Source: Lepturacanthus savala
Lineage: Eukaryota; Chordata; Actinopteri; Scombriformes; Trichiuridae
Assembly (NCBI GenBank): GCA_030544235.1
Contig: CM060484.1
Span: 6,610,031 to 6,674,030 of the forward strand
Direction: 5' to 3'
DNA: 64,000 nucleotides
The notes beneath the pieces are model-generated. The model was given only the letters and a program-made list of their open reading frames with translations. It had not been told where the DNA came from and ran no database searches. Made by a program: the position numbers and the translations under genes. This document shows positions 46,011-56,814 of this stretch, piece by piece. How positions within the stretch are numbered: the first letter of the stretch is position 1; each line of letters opens with the position of its first letter.

Positions 46011-46029
46011 CACACACACTCACAGAGGA

Positions 46030-46091
46030 AGAAGAAGAAGAGGGGGGGGGGCCTCGCAACACATACACACACACGCACACACACACACACC
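46030..46091. repeat. (GAA)n, G-run and (CA)n array
   Basis: GAAGAAGAAGAAG and a G9 run followed by CA runs (46063-46090). Confidence 0.9.
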
Positions 46092-46099
46092 GAGTTATA

Positions 46100-47180
46100 T
46101 ATACAAATATATAAAGATAGAGGGAGATGCACTTAACAACTGCAGAAACACAACATGTAAGTAATAAAGATTGAATATAAAATGACTCATTTGTGTACAG
46201 ACGTACACACGCACAGCGAGAGGAGGAAAAAAAAGTGAGTTGGGAGAAAAGCAGAGGGGAATATGGACGATATGGATTGTTAACGAGAACGAAAGGAGAG
46301 AGGGGGGAAGAATGGAGAAAATGACTGTTTAAACAGCGATGGAAGGAGCCGTCAAACACCACCATGAACAGATCATTTCATTGTACACACGCTGTTAATA
46401 CTGTTTTTTCCGTGGAATAGCAGCGATTGAGGGATAAAAGGAGGGGGAGGAAAAGGAGCATTTGAGTGAAGGAGGTGGAGGTGAACACAAAGAGGATTGG
46501 GGGGAAATTGGGGAATAATAAGAGAATGAGCATAAAATGTACAGATCCTGGCCATTCAGACTGAAGCCGTGTGTCAAGAGATCGGATATGTGTCGATTTT
46601 AGTACATTTAAAAAAAATGCATTTAAAAAATTGGATCTTTGGGATTCAGGCTATCGTTATAAAGATAAAATACATCCGATTTGGGCCACGTCAGGCGACA
46701 GTATGATTGGATTTGAATGCACTTTGGACACTGATGAACTTTGGAGCGCAAGTTCCACCAAAAACGTTTTGCATTGCACCATTCAGCTGTAGCCTGCCCA
46801 TGAATGTACATTCAACCTGGTTACCGGCAGGGCATAATTTACAGCTATACTACACTTCAGTCTTTGGTTTCTATGCTCAAATAATGCAACAGTTATGGTC
46901 TCAAAGTTGTCTTGTCTCGATTGAAACCATGCATGAGCCGATTGAAGCATTGGGTCGGGGGACAGCCAGCTTGAAAGCCAATTAGAACAGACTACGAAAG
47001 TTTGACCACCTTTGGTTTGATGGACAGCAGAGCAACCCAATGGAAATTTCCCATGATGATCCACATCTGATAGCCAATAGCCAGGGTTTTCAAATGACAT
47101 GTGACATGTAGGAACTGTGCTACTTACGAATTTGACATACCGTTTTTGAGAAATAAAACTAAAAAAAAGGGGTGTGTCTT
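46100..47180. other. Unique sequence, no gene called
   Basis: A purine-rich patch (46215-46320) then about 600 bases of balanced sequence (46560-47100). This holds overlapping open frames on both strands, including 105 codons on the minus strand (46783-47100). None has a domain that I recognise. It could be a decayed transposon body, given the neighbouring TTAA element. Confidence 0.35.
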
Positions 47181-47186
47181 AAGAGG

Positions 47187-47364
47187 TTAACCCTCTATTG
47201 CATGGTTTATGCAATATTACAGTTAGGTGTGAAAAGGGGGCTTTTATTTTGAAGGACATACAATTTATGAAGTCACATGACCAGGATATCCTGTTTGACA
47301 GACATTTGATATGTGAGCATCGTCTCATGACCAAAGGTTGTCTTTTATTCTGAACTTTTGTATT

Positions 47365-47440
<76 letters not shown>

Positions 47441-47495
47441 TACATTTTTTACCATGTCTGAGAAATATTTCTAATAATATAATATAGAGGGTTAA
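47187..47495. mobile_element. TTAA-flanked MITE (piggyBac-like), (TA)n inside
   Basis: The left end reads TTAACCCTCTATTGCATGG and the right end ATATAGAGGGTTAA: an inverted terminal match of TTAACCCTCTAT, with TTAA at both tips (47187-47190 and 47492-47495). TTAA target duplication and short ends are piggyBac hallmarks. It holds no transposase. A pure TA array (47367-47437) lies inside. Confidence 0.65.
47367..47437. repeat. (TA)n microsatellite
   Basis: About 35 TA units within the TTAA-flanked element. Confidence 0.95.
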
Positions 47496-47696
47496 CCAAT
47501 TTCAAGTCACATCATAAGAACCAGTTCGGAGTTGTGATTGTAAATGATTGTAAAAGAGTTGTAAACAGGGCAGTATATGATATTTATTCTATGGTTATAG
47601 CATTTGCATTGTTAAAATAAAAGTAAAAGACCAGAATATTATTACTTTTCTTTTTTGCTGCACAACGACACCGAAATTTGTTTGAATTCCCAAATG

Positions 47697-47784
47697 TCCA
47701 TCCATCCATGCATCCATCCATCCGTCCATCCATCCATCCATCCTTCCATCCATCCATCCATCCATCTGTTCATCCAACCGTCCA
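47697..47784. repeat. (TCCA)n microsatellite
   Basis: Imperfect tetranucleotide array of about 88 bases (variants TCCG, TGCA, TCCT). Confidence 0.9.
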
Positions 47785-47799
47785 ATATCTAGATCCTTT

Positions 47800-48110
47800 T
47801 GTCCTTCCCAGAGTCACAGGGGGCTGGGTTGGGAGCGACAATATAATGCAGAACTAAATGGGTGGCGAGGCCGAGAGGATCTCAGTTAACCCCTGAGCGA
47901 GGTGTTAACACTCATGTTTCTGACGAGGCCCCTCACTGCATAAGAACATCCTCCCTCAAACCGCCACTGTAGAGAGGGAAGAAGTTTGTTTGGCGACTGA
48001 AGAGCCGCTCGCTTGTTATTTTGGGGCCGTGCCCAACGCTCACGGCGCACACCACTCTAATGCCACTTTTGTGCACTGAGCTGCCATACAGGCCAAATCA
48101 CCAGGGCACG
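47800..48110. promoter_or_regulatory. Candidate regulatory island
   Basis: Complex GC-moderate sequence (GGTGGCGAGGCCGAGAGG, AGAGCCGCTCGCTTGTTATTTTGG, CCGTGCCCAACGCTCACGGCGC), ending at a degenerate TG stretch (48113-48180). Function inferred. Confidence 0.28.
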
Positions 48111-48184
48111 AGTGTGTGCGCGCGTGCGTGTGTGAGTGTTGGCGTAGTGGGATTGCGTGTGTGTGTGTGAGCGTGTGTCTGAAG

Positions 48185-48600
48185 CCTATTACCACAACGG
48201 CATCAAGAGATCACAGCTGTTTCGCCTCCGAACTTTCTGACGGCTTTCCGAGGAACTACGCGGAAAGCCAGGAGAGGGAAAAAGAGGAAGAAGAAAAAAA
48301 AAAGGCGAAAGCAGAGGGAGTATGAACTCAGCTCTAAGGCCTAATTTCACTGACATTGTCCCTCGCCTAATTGCAAAAATCCCTCCGTCTCTCCTTCCCT
48401 CCCCGCCGTGCGGCTCCGTGACGCTCCAAGGTAAAAAAGAAGTCGGGTTCTAATTTCATTTCGGTTTGTCTTAGGACAACTCTTAGATGTTTAATTCTAT
48501 CCCAATTTCATGTAATCAGGCAAAAGACTTCCCTAGAGGGAGGGCAATGCAGGCCAGGGCCAGGCGTGTGCTATTTGCAAATGTAATTGGTCCACCTCCA
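48185..48600. promoter_or_regulatory. Candidate regulatory island
   Basis: Complex sequence around an A/G-rich patch (48268-48305). It includes CTAATTTCACTGACATTGTCC, TCGCCTAATTGC, CCGTGCGGCTCCGTGACG and, after a short gap, ATTTGCAAATGTAATTGG, which has a TTTGCAAA palindrome. Confidence 0.3.
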
Positions 48601-48800
48601 TTCTGCTCTCCCTGCTCTTTCCCTCTTTCCTTTTCTTTTATCCACCATTATCGTCATTATCTTTCTCTCCCTCCATCTTTTTGTTTTTTTTTCTCTCTCC
48701 GGTAGCATCATGTTCTCCTTCTCTTCCCGTCGCCTTCCTTTCCTCCTCCTCCTCCCCCCCTCAGCCCCTCCCTTCCCCTCCAGGCGAAGCCGGCGTGGTT
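48601..48800. repeat. Polypyrimidine tract
   Basis: CT/T-rich stretch (CCCTCTTTCC, CTTTCTCTCCCTCC) giving Phe/Ser/Leu/Pro open frames that are compositional. Confidence 0.75.
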
Positions 48801-48839
48801 GTTATTGTGATTTCATATTTTCTTCTCATCCCTGCCTCT

Positions 48840-49065
48840 GCAGCCTCTGGACATTGACTACAAAATCCATTATCATTTGTATATTTTAATTATGCAAATG
48901 AGGATAGCTCAGCTGGCCTGTTGGAGGCTGCAGGGGAGAAAGCAGGAACTCCATTGCGGGTGATTACAATTCATCCGCTCGTCTCGCTTTAATTGTAACA
49001 AGCTAATTACCTTGTTTCCATTTAGTTTGAACAATGCCAAAAAGAAAAGGGAACAGTGATAGCTT
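48840..49065. promoter_or_regulatory. Strong candidate enhancer: TAATTA, octamer and island composition
   Basis: TTTTAATTATGCAAATGAGG places a TAATTA core (48887-48892) directly overlapping an ATGCAAAT octamer (48892-48899). Further homeodomain-type cores follow (GATTACAATTCATC, CTTTAATTGTAAC, TAATTA at 49004-49009). The segment is complex and repeat-free and resembles deeply conserved vertebrate non-coding elements in texture. Deep conservation is not verifiable here. Confidence 0.45.
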
Positions 49066-49700
49066 TGGCTAACTCACGCGGCAAAAGCTGGCTGACAGGC
49101 ATCGGGCGTAGAGGGAGGAGGGAAATGATGGAAAGAAAGAAGGGGGAGGAAGAAAAGCACATCACCAGATGATGGTGCCGCGAAATAAGACGAGTAGGGT
49201 TCAACTTTTTTTCATCTAGAAAAATGTAGTTTTTGTTTGTTTTTTGTAGTTTTTTTCCTCTTCCTCAGCTCCCACCGCTGTGCAGATCTAGTCAGAATAC
49301 TTGGACAAAGCTTATGTTCTGCAGTTGTTGTTTTAAACAAAAAAAAAACAAGAATGTAAAGTGGCGTTGCACCAGCGTACCGTCTAAAAGAATTCCATCT
49401 TTATAATTCCTAAAATTTTCCCCCAGAGTCTGCAGGGCATCGCGCAGCCTTTCACATGTTGCCGCAACTATAAAACAATTTTTTATATTTAAACTTGAGC
49501 TCTTGGTTTGTGTTCGGTTGATGAAGCAGCATCTCTGTGTCTCTAAGGTATGTGGTTCACTCACGTTTTAGATTTGCTGCACTTTGCAGGAACAAAATAT
49601 CCAACTTTTTTATATCAAAATCTGTAGGTGTTTTTATTTGTATGCATAATAATGATTTTTTATATATTTAAATATATATATATATTTACCTCTGGCTATA
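49066..49700. other. Mixed spacer
   Basis: Purine-rich patch (49105-49160), T-runs, and AT-rich DNA with a short TA run near 49672. No gene. Confidence 0.4.
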
Positions 49701-49763
49701 TGTCGGTGAAGTAATATATGTGTGCATAGCTCAAAAATGAATTCTGTCTGGCCAAAGGCCTGA

Positions 49764-49781
49764 ATTTGCATGCATGCAAAT
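49764..49781. promoter_or_regulatory. Perfect 18-bp palindrome of two octamers
   Basis: ATTTGCATGCATGCAAAT equals its own reverse complement. It joins octamer ATTTGCAT (49764-49771) to ATGCAAAT (49774-49781) with two bases between. Paired inverted octamers can bind POU-factor dimers; binding here is inference. Confidence 0.5.
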
Positions 49782-50190
49782 AAAAGTTAAAGTCAGAATC
49801 AGTCAAAATGATGCTCAACTAAATATTGAGTTGTGAGAGTGACATCAAAGTTTGTCAGTTGAGTGAAGATCAACTAGAGGTTTCCTCAAATCACTGAACA
49901 GACGCCACTTTGACCTTTGATGAAAACAACTTTCAGTGCCCTTTTTTTCCACTCTATGGGCTGAGATTAAAAAAAAAGAAAAAGAAAAAAAAGAAAAAAG
50001 GGGCAGCTCAGATAAGACTGTTTCCCAGTAGACGGGAAAAAAAAAACCCTGCAGAGTCTTAAGAAGAATCTGTACAAGTGGGCTGGGAGCGCACATGAGA
50101 AAAGCAGATTCTTGTATTCTTTTGGAAAAAAAAAAAAATCGAGGGAATCGAGGTGTGATGTAAATAAAAAAAAAGTTCTTCCAGAAGAAA
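49782..50190. other. A-rich spacer
   Basis: Several A-runs (49970-50000, 50038-50047, 50125-50138). No gene. Confidence 0.45.
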
Positions 50191-50194
50191 AACC

Positions 50195-50420
50195 CGAAAG
50201 GCTTTCATCCCGGAATTACGTTGCCCTCGTAGTCCGCTCGGATACCGTGCTGGAGCGCGGTTTGTGTTTCTGCCAGAGGTGTTCGCTCTCCTGTTCACTC
50301 CGTTCAGAGGTTTTCTCGCTGAAATGAGTCCAGGGCTTCTGGGGATCAAGACCAGGCCTCAGCTGAACAAGATCTCATTATCTCTCCCTCACATCCGCCC
50401 GTGCGCACGCGTGCGGCGGC
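50195..50420. promoter_or_regulatory. CpG-containing candidate island
   Basis: Complex sequence with CCCGGAATTACG, CGTAGTCCGCTCGGATACCG, GGAGCGCGG and CACGCGTGCGGCGGCGC. CpG density is well above the surroundings. No coding frame stands out. Confidence 0.3.
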
Positions 50421-50499
50421 GCACACACACGCGCCGACATGTATTCACACATGCACACACCCCCCGTCATGCCACGATGAGCAGCATGTCACAATGAGG

Positions 50500-50880
50500 G
50501 ACCCCGTATGTATGTCACCGTGAACAAGGCTCTCCTATGTGAACTATATTACAGATTTAATGGAGATAATATAAATTTGCTACGGGAGCTCACAGGGACA
50601 CAGGGCTCTTTAACTCTCTTTCACTTCTTTGTCTTGTTTCTGTCTTGTCCCTACTTCAAAAACACATATATAACTCATACATAGATACAACCTAATAACC
50701 CCGAACACACACACACACACTCAACCTTACACACACATACAGCACCTAACTTAATACGAGAGGTCATTTCTGCCAGCTCATCTACACACAAAGTTAAAAA
50801 GTTCGCCATTTCTACTCCACGCACACAAACACACACGCAAACACACACACACACACGCCAATGCACGAAACTGAAATTTA
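50500..50880. other. Spacer with (CA)n runs
   Basis: CA runs at 50703-50720 and 50822-50856 in AT-moderate DNA. No gene. Confidence 0.6.
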
Positions 50881-50884
50881 AAAT

Positions 50885-51130
50885 TCACCTCCTCTCCTGC
50901 CTCTACCAGGCGGCTTGGCATTCTCCTCTTGGCAACTCCCACCTACTGCATGCCCACCTACTTTGCGGTGCCATCAGGGAGAGACTTGAAAGGTATTTGA
51001 AACTGTCTTCCTTAATCATTTCCCGGATCCCGCAGGACACGCGGTGACGTGACGGAGGAAGGACGGAGGTGGGGGAGGAGGAGAGGAGGAGGAATCGTTA
51101 CAAATCAGTCAAGTCTTCTCCGAGGGTTCG
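50885..51130. promoter_or_regulatory. Candidate regulatory island
   Basis: Complex sequence (CCAGGCGGCTTGGCATTC, CGCAGGACACGCGGTGACG) with a GGA-rich patch at 51062-51093. Regulatory call inferred. Confidence 0.25.
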
Positions 51131-51555
51131 AGAGAAACACCCAGTGACACAGATGGAAGCAATGCAATGACGATGGACCGAATCATCCCTTTTTTTTCCC
51201 CATGGCCAAACTTGCCTTAATTTTCCATCCACATACAAAGCTTTTAAAATGACAATTTTTTACTCCAGTTGTAATCTTTTTGCAGTGAAACCTAAACTGG
51301 GTCATGATGTATGTAGTCGTATTTTTATGACATAATATCCCACCATGAAGAGCGGAATTTACTCCCTAAAAGTATAATAATCCACACTTTTACTTAGTAT
51401 ATTTCCTACCGCTTTATTTTTGTTCAGGGACGTTTTAGACAAGCGCTCAAATTAAGCAAATTTAGCTTCACCCCATGACTTTGTGTAGTGATAAGACACA
51501 TTGTCTTCGCACTACAAGGTTTGTAACCATACACTGCGAGCACAACATCACAATA
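51131..51555. other. Unique sequence, no feature
   Basis: Unique AT-moderate sequence leading into the long-TIR element. Nothing recognised. Confidence 0.4.
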
Positions 51556-51912
51556 ATATATATGAGACAAATATACATACTGTAGATGGGATAAATCATG
51601 CATTAAACACTGTAATACACATTTAATACATAAAATCCAGTGCTGCCCATTTTGGAAATGTACCAGAACCCTACAACTAACATCAAAGGTGATGGATAAA
51701 GTTGCTGCTTCACTTCTTCTGGTGTCTCACATGGAGCGGATTTGCTGCAGGAGACGCCACCGAGACGTTGCCCCTGACAACGCAATTTACAATATCATGG
51801 GGACACAATAAAAAACACTCTACAATGACAGTACATGACATGATAAAAGTATAGTGTTTGAAGTATGATTTATCCCATCTACAGTAGGTATATAGGTCTC
51901 ACTTCTATATAT
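51556..51912. mobile_element. MITE with long terminal inverted repeats, unnamed
   Basis: The left arm (51556-51612) and the reverse complement of the right arm (51848-51912) share TGAGAC, ATATAC, TACTGTAGATGGGATAAATC (51579-51598) and AAACACT in order, with few mismatches and small indels. That makes arms of roughly 55-65 bases around a 235-base core. The core has no transposase frame. This geometry fits a fold-back or MITE-type DNA element. I do not recognise the family. Confidence 0.7.
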
Positions 51913-52680
51913 CTGGGGGATTGATCCTTTGACCTTTTGGGCTCACTCCTCTGACCTTTAGGCCACCACTGCTGGAGAAAAGAGGAAAACCCTGTTAACA
52001 AGCTGGTAAAAGCAGAAAAGCTGAAGGTGGTTCGACAGTAATCAGTTAGACAATAATCAATAACTGCATGGAGTGGGAGTTATCTTTAATTTTATATTGA
52101 TCAGATTGGCTTTTTATAATCCAGCTTTGATCAGACTGATGGTTTGTAGTTGAGAGGGAAGAGGAAGAGATGTCTCTGTCTATGGTTCTGAAATCTTTTT
52201 AACCACAAAAGACAAACGACCTTGTGTTTATCCAATCAAATGCATAGAAAACCGCACCGGTTTGATTTAAGTATATGAGCTACATAATGTTTTTAATCCT
52301 AATCCTGAAAAGCCTGTCATAAAACAATAAGATCATAATGGAAACATCTGGAGCCACTAATTCCTATCTGTCTCCACTTAACATATGAGGAGTTAACTGT
52401 ATCTGTAGTGTGTATCTAAGCTAGTATGTGTGTTTTATAAATGGTGAATATCCAGCACTGTCTGCCCTCATTATACTTGGGATACTTTTGCATGATATAT
52501 TAAACACCAGAGACCAAAAGTGATCATCATTTATGATAATACTAAACTCAGATTTCTTTTCTTTTTTTTCCCCTAATTTATCCCATGGCTGAAATTACCA
52601 TAAAAAGATTTTTTTTATTTTGTTATTTAAAAAAAATTGGAATAATTCATCAAATACAAAGGAAGATTCCCATCAATGCA
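51913..52680. other. Unique AT-rich sequence, no gene
   Basis: No repeat, exon or motif cluster is recognised, apart from direct GACCTTT repeats near 51930 and 51954. Confidence 0.4.
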
Positions 52681-52689
52681 AAGAGAGAA

Positions 52690-53110
52690 AATCTCCTCCA
52701 AAGAGTTTACTCACATCTCAGAGGATCAATGAATACCTGACCCGAACCCTGACCCTTTGCATGGAAATCCACAGTCGGCCAAACCTCTGATCCTATTACA
52801 ACTCTCGATTACTTCAAAAATGCAGATGGCACGACGCTATAAGTTAAAGCCGAGCTGTAAATACCAGAAAGTCTTAATGTACAGAGACTCAAAGAGGGCG
52901 ATTTGATATCCTTAGTAAATAAGCTGTGGTCACAAATCACCCGGTACAGCGGCTAAGTGACTCCATGCCCGTTTGACCTATTTGAACGGCATTAAAAGGC
53001 CACATGTTTCCATGCACTTCTGCTGAAAATCGTGCAACACCAACATCTGCATTTTTTTTCGTAGGCATGCACTTTAAATATAGACTCAAATTGTGTAATC
53101 ACAGCCCATT
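52690..53110. promoter_or_regulatory. Candidate regulatory island
   Basis: About 400 bases of complex repeat-free sequence with GAGGATCAATGAATACC, GACGCTATAAGTTAAAGCC, a CACCCGGTACAGCGGC segment and TTTGAACGGCATTAAAAGGCC. Composition is even, and no A/T runs occur until 53050. A reasonable enhancer candidate by texture only. Confidence 0.36.
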
Positions 53111-54580
53111 AAGGGAAGGGGACACTTTTCACTTTTCTTACTCTCTAATAAGCTGTTTTATACGATTCTGAGGTTTATAACTGACATGTCTATATGTCTG
53201 AGACCATATATCATCTGAGCGCATGCGTGTGTGTGCATGAGTGCGAGTGTGCGTCGAGCAAGGACAAGCGTGTTTTTTCATTGTTCGGTGTGTGTGTATA
53301 GTTGCAAAGCAAACACACACACAAACACATTTGATGATGCAATTTCACTCTCTCAGGTACATTAATCATCTAAGAAACAAAACAGGAATTAAATCCTTTT
53401 TTTTTCATTTTTGATGATTGCAGTCTGTACACACGTGTGCAAACCTGAAAAAAACCCATAAACCTCAGCTATTTCTGGGAAATGTTTGGCCTTTAAGTCG
53501 AGGATGAACTTTATGTTTCAAGTACATCTGAGAGGCTTATAAAACTGCAACCTGCATCAGCTGGAGAGGATGAAACTAATCCCATATCTCTGGGATGTAG
53601 GCTTCTGAAAGCTAGAAGATTGCGTCTAGTCTGTATTGTAGGTATGTTCTCTGATCTCGTTCCTTAATTTTGTTCATAGTGGCCATGATGGCGTCTTCAT
53701 TCCCTAAACAGCATTTGATGTGTTCTTAAAAGTGCATATTCCGTAAGTGGTTAAAATAATGTAGGGAAAGTCGAGGGCCAACATATAGGTTTTCCCTCCT
53801 AAACGATCTCTTGCACCAGCTTGTGCTTGATGTGACTGCATCTTTTCCTCCGTTTCTTTCCTCAGGACAATACTTGAGATGAAATATAGATTTTAAAGGC
53901 CCTTAAATTGAGTGTCTGCCCTTTGTGCTTCAAATACAACTCAGAGGTTTATCGTGCTTCCACTAAGGCTCAAATGCGAGGACGAGCCCATAAGCATAAT
54001 CCTTGTACTTTACAATTTTATATTTAGAACTGCGAGGTTACAGCCTTCTTAGTTCGAATCGGAATCAGACATTTAGAATGTACAGAGAGGAAAAAAAAGG
54101 GAATTACATTTAAAACCATCTTGAGATGTTGCTCCTTTTATACTGCGTTAATTGCATTTTTTTTTTCATCACTTTAATTGAAGTTTCGACTGATTCTTGT
54201 CTTTGGGCCAAGATGTTTTTCAAAAGAGAGGATACTGGATTCAATTTGAAATCTCTAATTAATAAAAAAAATCTTTTCAGACTCATATGCACATAGTTTT
54301 CTTTCCATTCATTAATTGTTATAGAGACAAGAATGAAATAGATCCTTAATTGTCTAGTGCAGCTTCAAAGTTGCTAGTGTACAGCCACCAAATGTCTAAT
54401 AGGCCAACAGACAACACATATCTACATCTGTTTTCACTGAAATACCTTGTTTGTGATATAAGATTGATATGTTGAATATCTCAGTTCCAAACTATTTCCC
54501 CCCCGAAGACCTTTTTAGAGGAACAGTTCAAACCCAGTGGGTGATTCATTCCTCAGCTGGAAAAGTCATGAACAGACAAA
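53111..54580. other. Unique sequence, no gene
   Basis: Mixed unique DNA with a TG/CG degenerate patch near 53224-53250 and CA runs near 53311-53328. It contains several island-like pieces (53480-53600, 53800-54060) that I cannot distinguish from ordinary unique sequence. Confidence 0.35.
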
Positions 54581-54584
54581 TTCT

Positions 54585-54796
54585 CACTATCATTCCAAAT
54601 TTTGGGGTCATTTAGAGGTCACTTAGAGGTCACTTAATTAGCAGAGTTTGAGGGAAAAAATTAAATTTCAAATACTAATCATTATTTCAAACCTCGTCAA
54701 TGTCTTGACTATATTTTCTCTTCATTTAACAACTCATGAAATAAAAGTGTGACTTTTCGTAGAAAACAGAAAATTGTCTGTGTGATCCCAAGCTTA
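54585..54796 (-). mobile_element. Tc1/mariner-like MITE, deleted copy, inverted
   Basis: Starts CACTATCATTCCAAATTTTGGGGTCA and ends AAAATTGTCTGTGTGATCCCAAGCTT. It is in the same orientation as the 39351 copy but with most of the interior missing. The 10-base unit AGAGGTCACTT occurs twice in tandem near 54612-54635. Confidence 0.65.
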
Positions 54797-54799
54797 TAT

Positions 54800-55635
54800 A
54801 TTTATATTTTATACTAAGCAAAAAATGTTTTTTAAACATTAGCACATCAGATCAGCACGGATGGGTACTTTGACAAAATCAGCGTGGCCCATTGCTTTTT
54901 CGGAGATAGAAAACCTCGGATGCAATAGAAGTGCAGAGGAATTTGACAGGTGTGTATGCATTTATTAACCATAATTAAGCATAATAATAATATGTAACAA
55001 CAATAATATAAGTCAAAGGTTAAACTTTGACTTATCTAAATCTTAAACTTAGACCTCATAAGTTCCTACAAGTGAAAAAGCACCAACAGTTTGCGTACTG
55101 TATCCTCAATCAACCTGTGACACTGTTCTGTGTGTTAATCTGTTTTTTAAACCATCTTTATTATCCTGTCACTTCCTGTTGCCGCACGCAGACAAATTTC
55201 ATTGTCTCCGATGTTCGGCATTAACCTTCCTATGATTACACTTTTGGGCCGGTCGGAATGGCAGAAGGCCTGGGATTACCACTGTAACATCTGGGGACCA
55301 CGCTAATGGCTCGCATATGTTTTTAATGTTTAGATTTAGAAGTCAACATGTTGCTCTTTATTTCATCTCAGAGAGCTACAGGGGGTGGGGGGGGGGGGGG
55401 TAATTCTCTGTTAAAATAAGTAAATCACGACTGAGTGCAGCTGTCATCATTAACCAAAGTACCAGTGATGACGAGAGACCCACCCAAACTGTGTGAGTGT
55501 CCCTGTGCACTTAAGGAAAACCCAAATAGCCCCATCTGTCAATTTTACACTCTGTGATTCTTACTTAGCGCACAGAGCCCCTGTAAGTGTAATATGCTGC
55601 AGGGATTTTATGAAAAGCAAATACACACACCAAAG
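54800..55635. other. Unique sequence, no gene
   Basis: AT-rich to balanced; a G-run lies at 55381-55400. The 65-codon open frame at 55027-55224 has no domain. Confidence 0.4.
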
Positions 55636-55639
55636 ACAC

Positions 55640-56160
55640 AAACATATTTAAGCTCTCAGCCATGATTTTTTTAATCCACGTTTTAGGGCGAAAGCCTTTA
55701 AAGGAAGAGTCAAATTCGGGACAGCCAGGCCATATCAGGGCAAGTGGAACTAAAAGCAACATGTTCATCTGTAACTGCCGTCACTTGTTCCTGATAATCC
55801 ACTCAGGTGTGTCAGGGAATGATCCTGAGATGCGAATGGCTCGAAAACTTCAGAGTCTCTGATGATTTCTAGTTTCGAAAAAGGCAGGGAGAGAGTGAGA
55901 GGTTCCAGACTAGAGACTGGAACTTCCAGTCTTTCTGACAGTGACTTATGGGGAAAAAGCCATAGTCTAACAGCCATGTTCGTGGCTCTATACTCGTCTT
56001 GCTACAGCCGAGCATGGCTAGCTGCGGTATTTCTGAGTTGCTCAAGCGCCCATCGACGTGGTAGTGTTTTCGCCAGCTTGCTTGGTGCCAACACAACTTT
56101 CATCTCCCAATTAGGTCCGCCCCTTAATGACTCTAAACCAATCAACTGAGCTAAACCTTC
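55640..56160. repeat. Possible decayed transposon segment
   Basis: About 500 bases with unusually even composition, closely spaced short open frames in several frames on both strands, and an end reading CGCCCCTTAATGACTCTAAACCAATC. That end looks like a fish repeat edge I have seen. No reverse transcriptase or transposase motif is visible. Confidence 0.25.
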
Positions 56161-56332
56161 CCTGTGGCTGTGTCCAAAACCGGCAACTTCCTGCCTGACC
56201 TACTAGGCAAAAATGACGGATCCACTATCTAGAACATCTGGCCTTACAACTAACTAATCAAATGAGTTAATTAGTTGAAACTAAACTATTATATTGCATT
56301 GGTATTGTATTCCATCCTGTGAACACGCCATC

Positions 56333-56554
56333 TACACTTCCATTCAAAGGTTTGGGGTCATCCAGACAATTTTGTGTTTTCACCAAATAACATAATTGCT
56401 CATTGCGTCAGAAGGCTAATGGATGATTACAAAACCCTTGAGAATAGTCCTTTACCACATTAGCACTGTATAGGGTGTATTTCTGATGAGGTTAAAGTTA
56501 TCTTCATTGAAAAAAACTGTGATTTTCTCTCAAAAATAAGGACATTTCCAAGTG
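56333..56554 (+). mobile_element. Tc1/mariner-like MITE, deleted and truncated copy
   Basis: Starts TACACTTCCATTCAAAGGTTTGG and carries GGGGTCATCCAGACAATTTTG, the same end as the 14183 copy. It keeps the CAAAAATAAGGACATTTCC block but lacks the final inverted tip, where a LINE tail-like sequence takes over. Confidence 0.65.
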
Positions 56555-56613
56555 AAGGTTTCTTCCTCTTTTTTTAGGGAGTTTTTTTTCTTGTAGGATG
56601 TGAGGGTCTAAGG
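56555..56613 (+). mobile_element. LINE 3'-tail fragment (fish L2-like)
   Basis: AGGTTTCTTCCTCTTTTTTTAG, GGGAGTTTTTT and CTTGTAGGATGTGAGGGTCTAAGG follow the order of the conserved 3' tail that I recall for a fish non-LTR retrotransposon. Only about 60 bases are present. The family is assigned from memory. Confidence 0.5.
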
Positions 56614-56814
56614 CAGGGGTCACCAACCCTGTTCCTGGAGAGCTCCCATCCTGCATGTTTTAGGAAATCTTCCCACTCGACCACACCTGATTCTAATTAT
56701 TAACAGGCCCTTAACAAGCTTCAGCTACTTGATAACGAGTTGATTATTTAGAATCAGGTGTTTTGGAGTCGGGAGATTCCAGGTTTAGAAGAACCTGGAG
56801 GTACCCAACATCTG
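56614..56814 (+). mobile_element. hAT-like non-autonomous element
   Basis: Starts CAGGGGTCACCAACCCTGTTC and GGAGAGCTCCCATCCTGCA, a common fish hAT-type start. Its centre has ACACCTGATTCTAATTA with the inverted partner GATTATTTAGAATCAGGTGT. The end GAACCTGGAGGTACCCAACATCTG is a degenerate inverted copy of the start. The element sits directly against the LINE tail, implying nested insertion. Confidence 0.65.

Noticed and set aside
54040..54065. TTCGAATC considered as a tRNA T-loop
   Set aside because: No acceptor, D-arm or anticodon arm can be folded around it.
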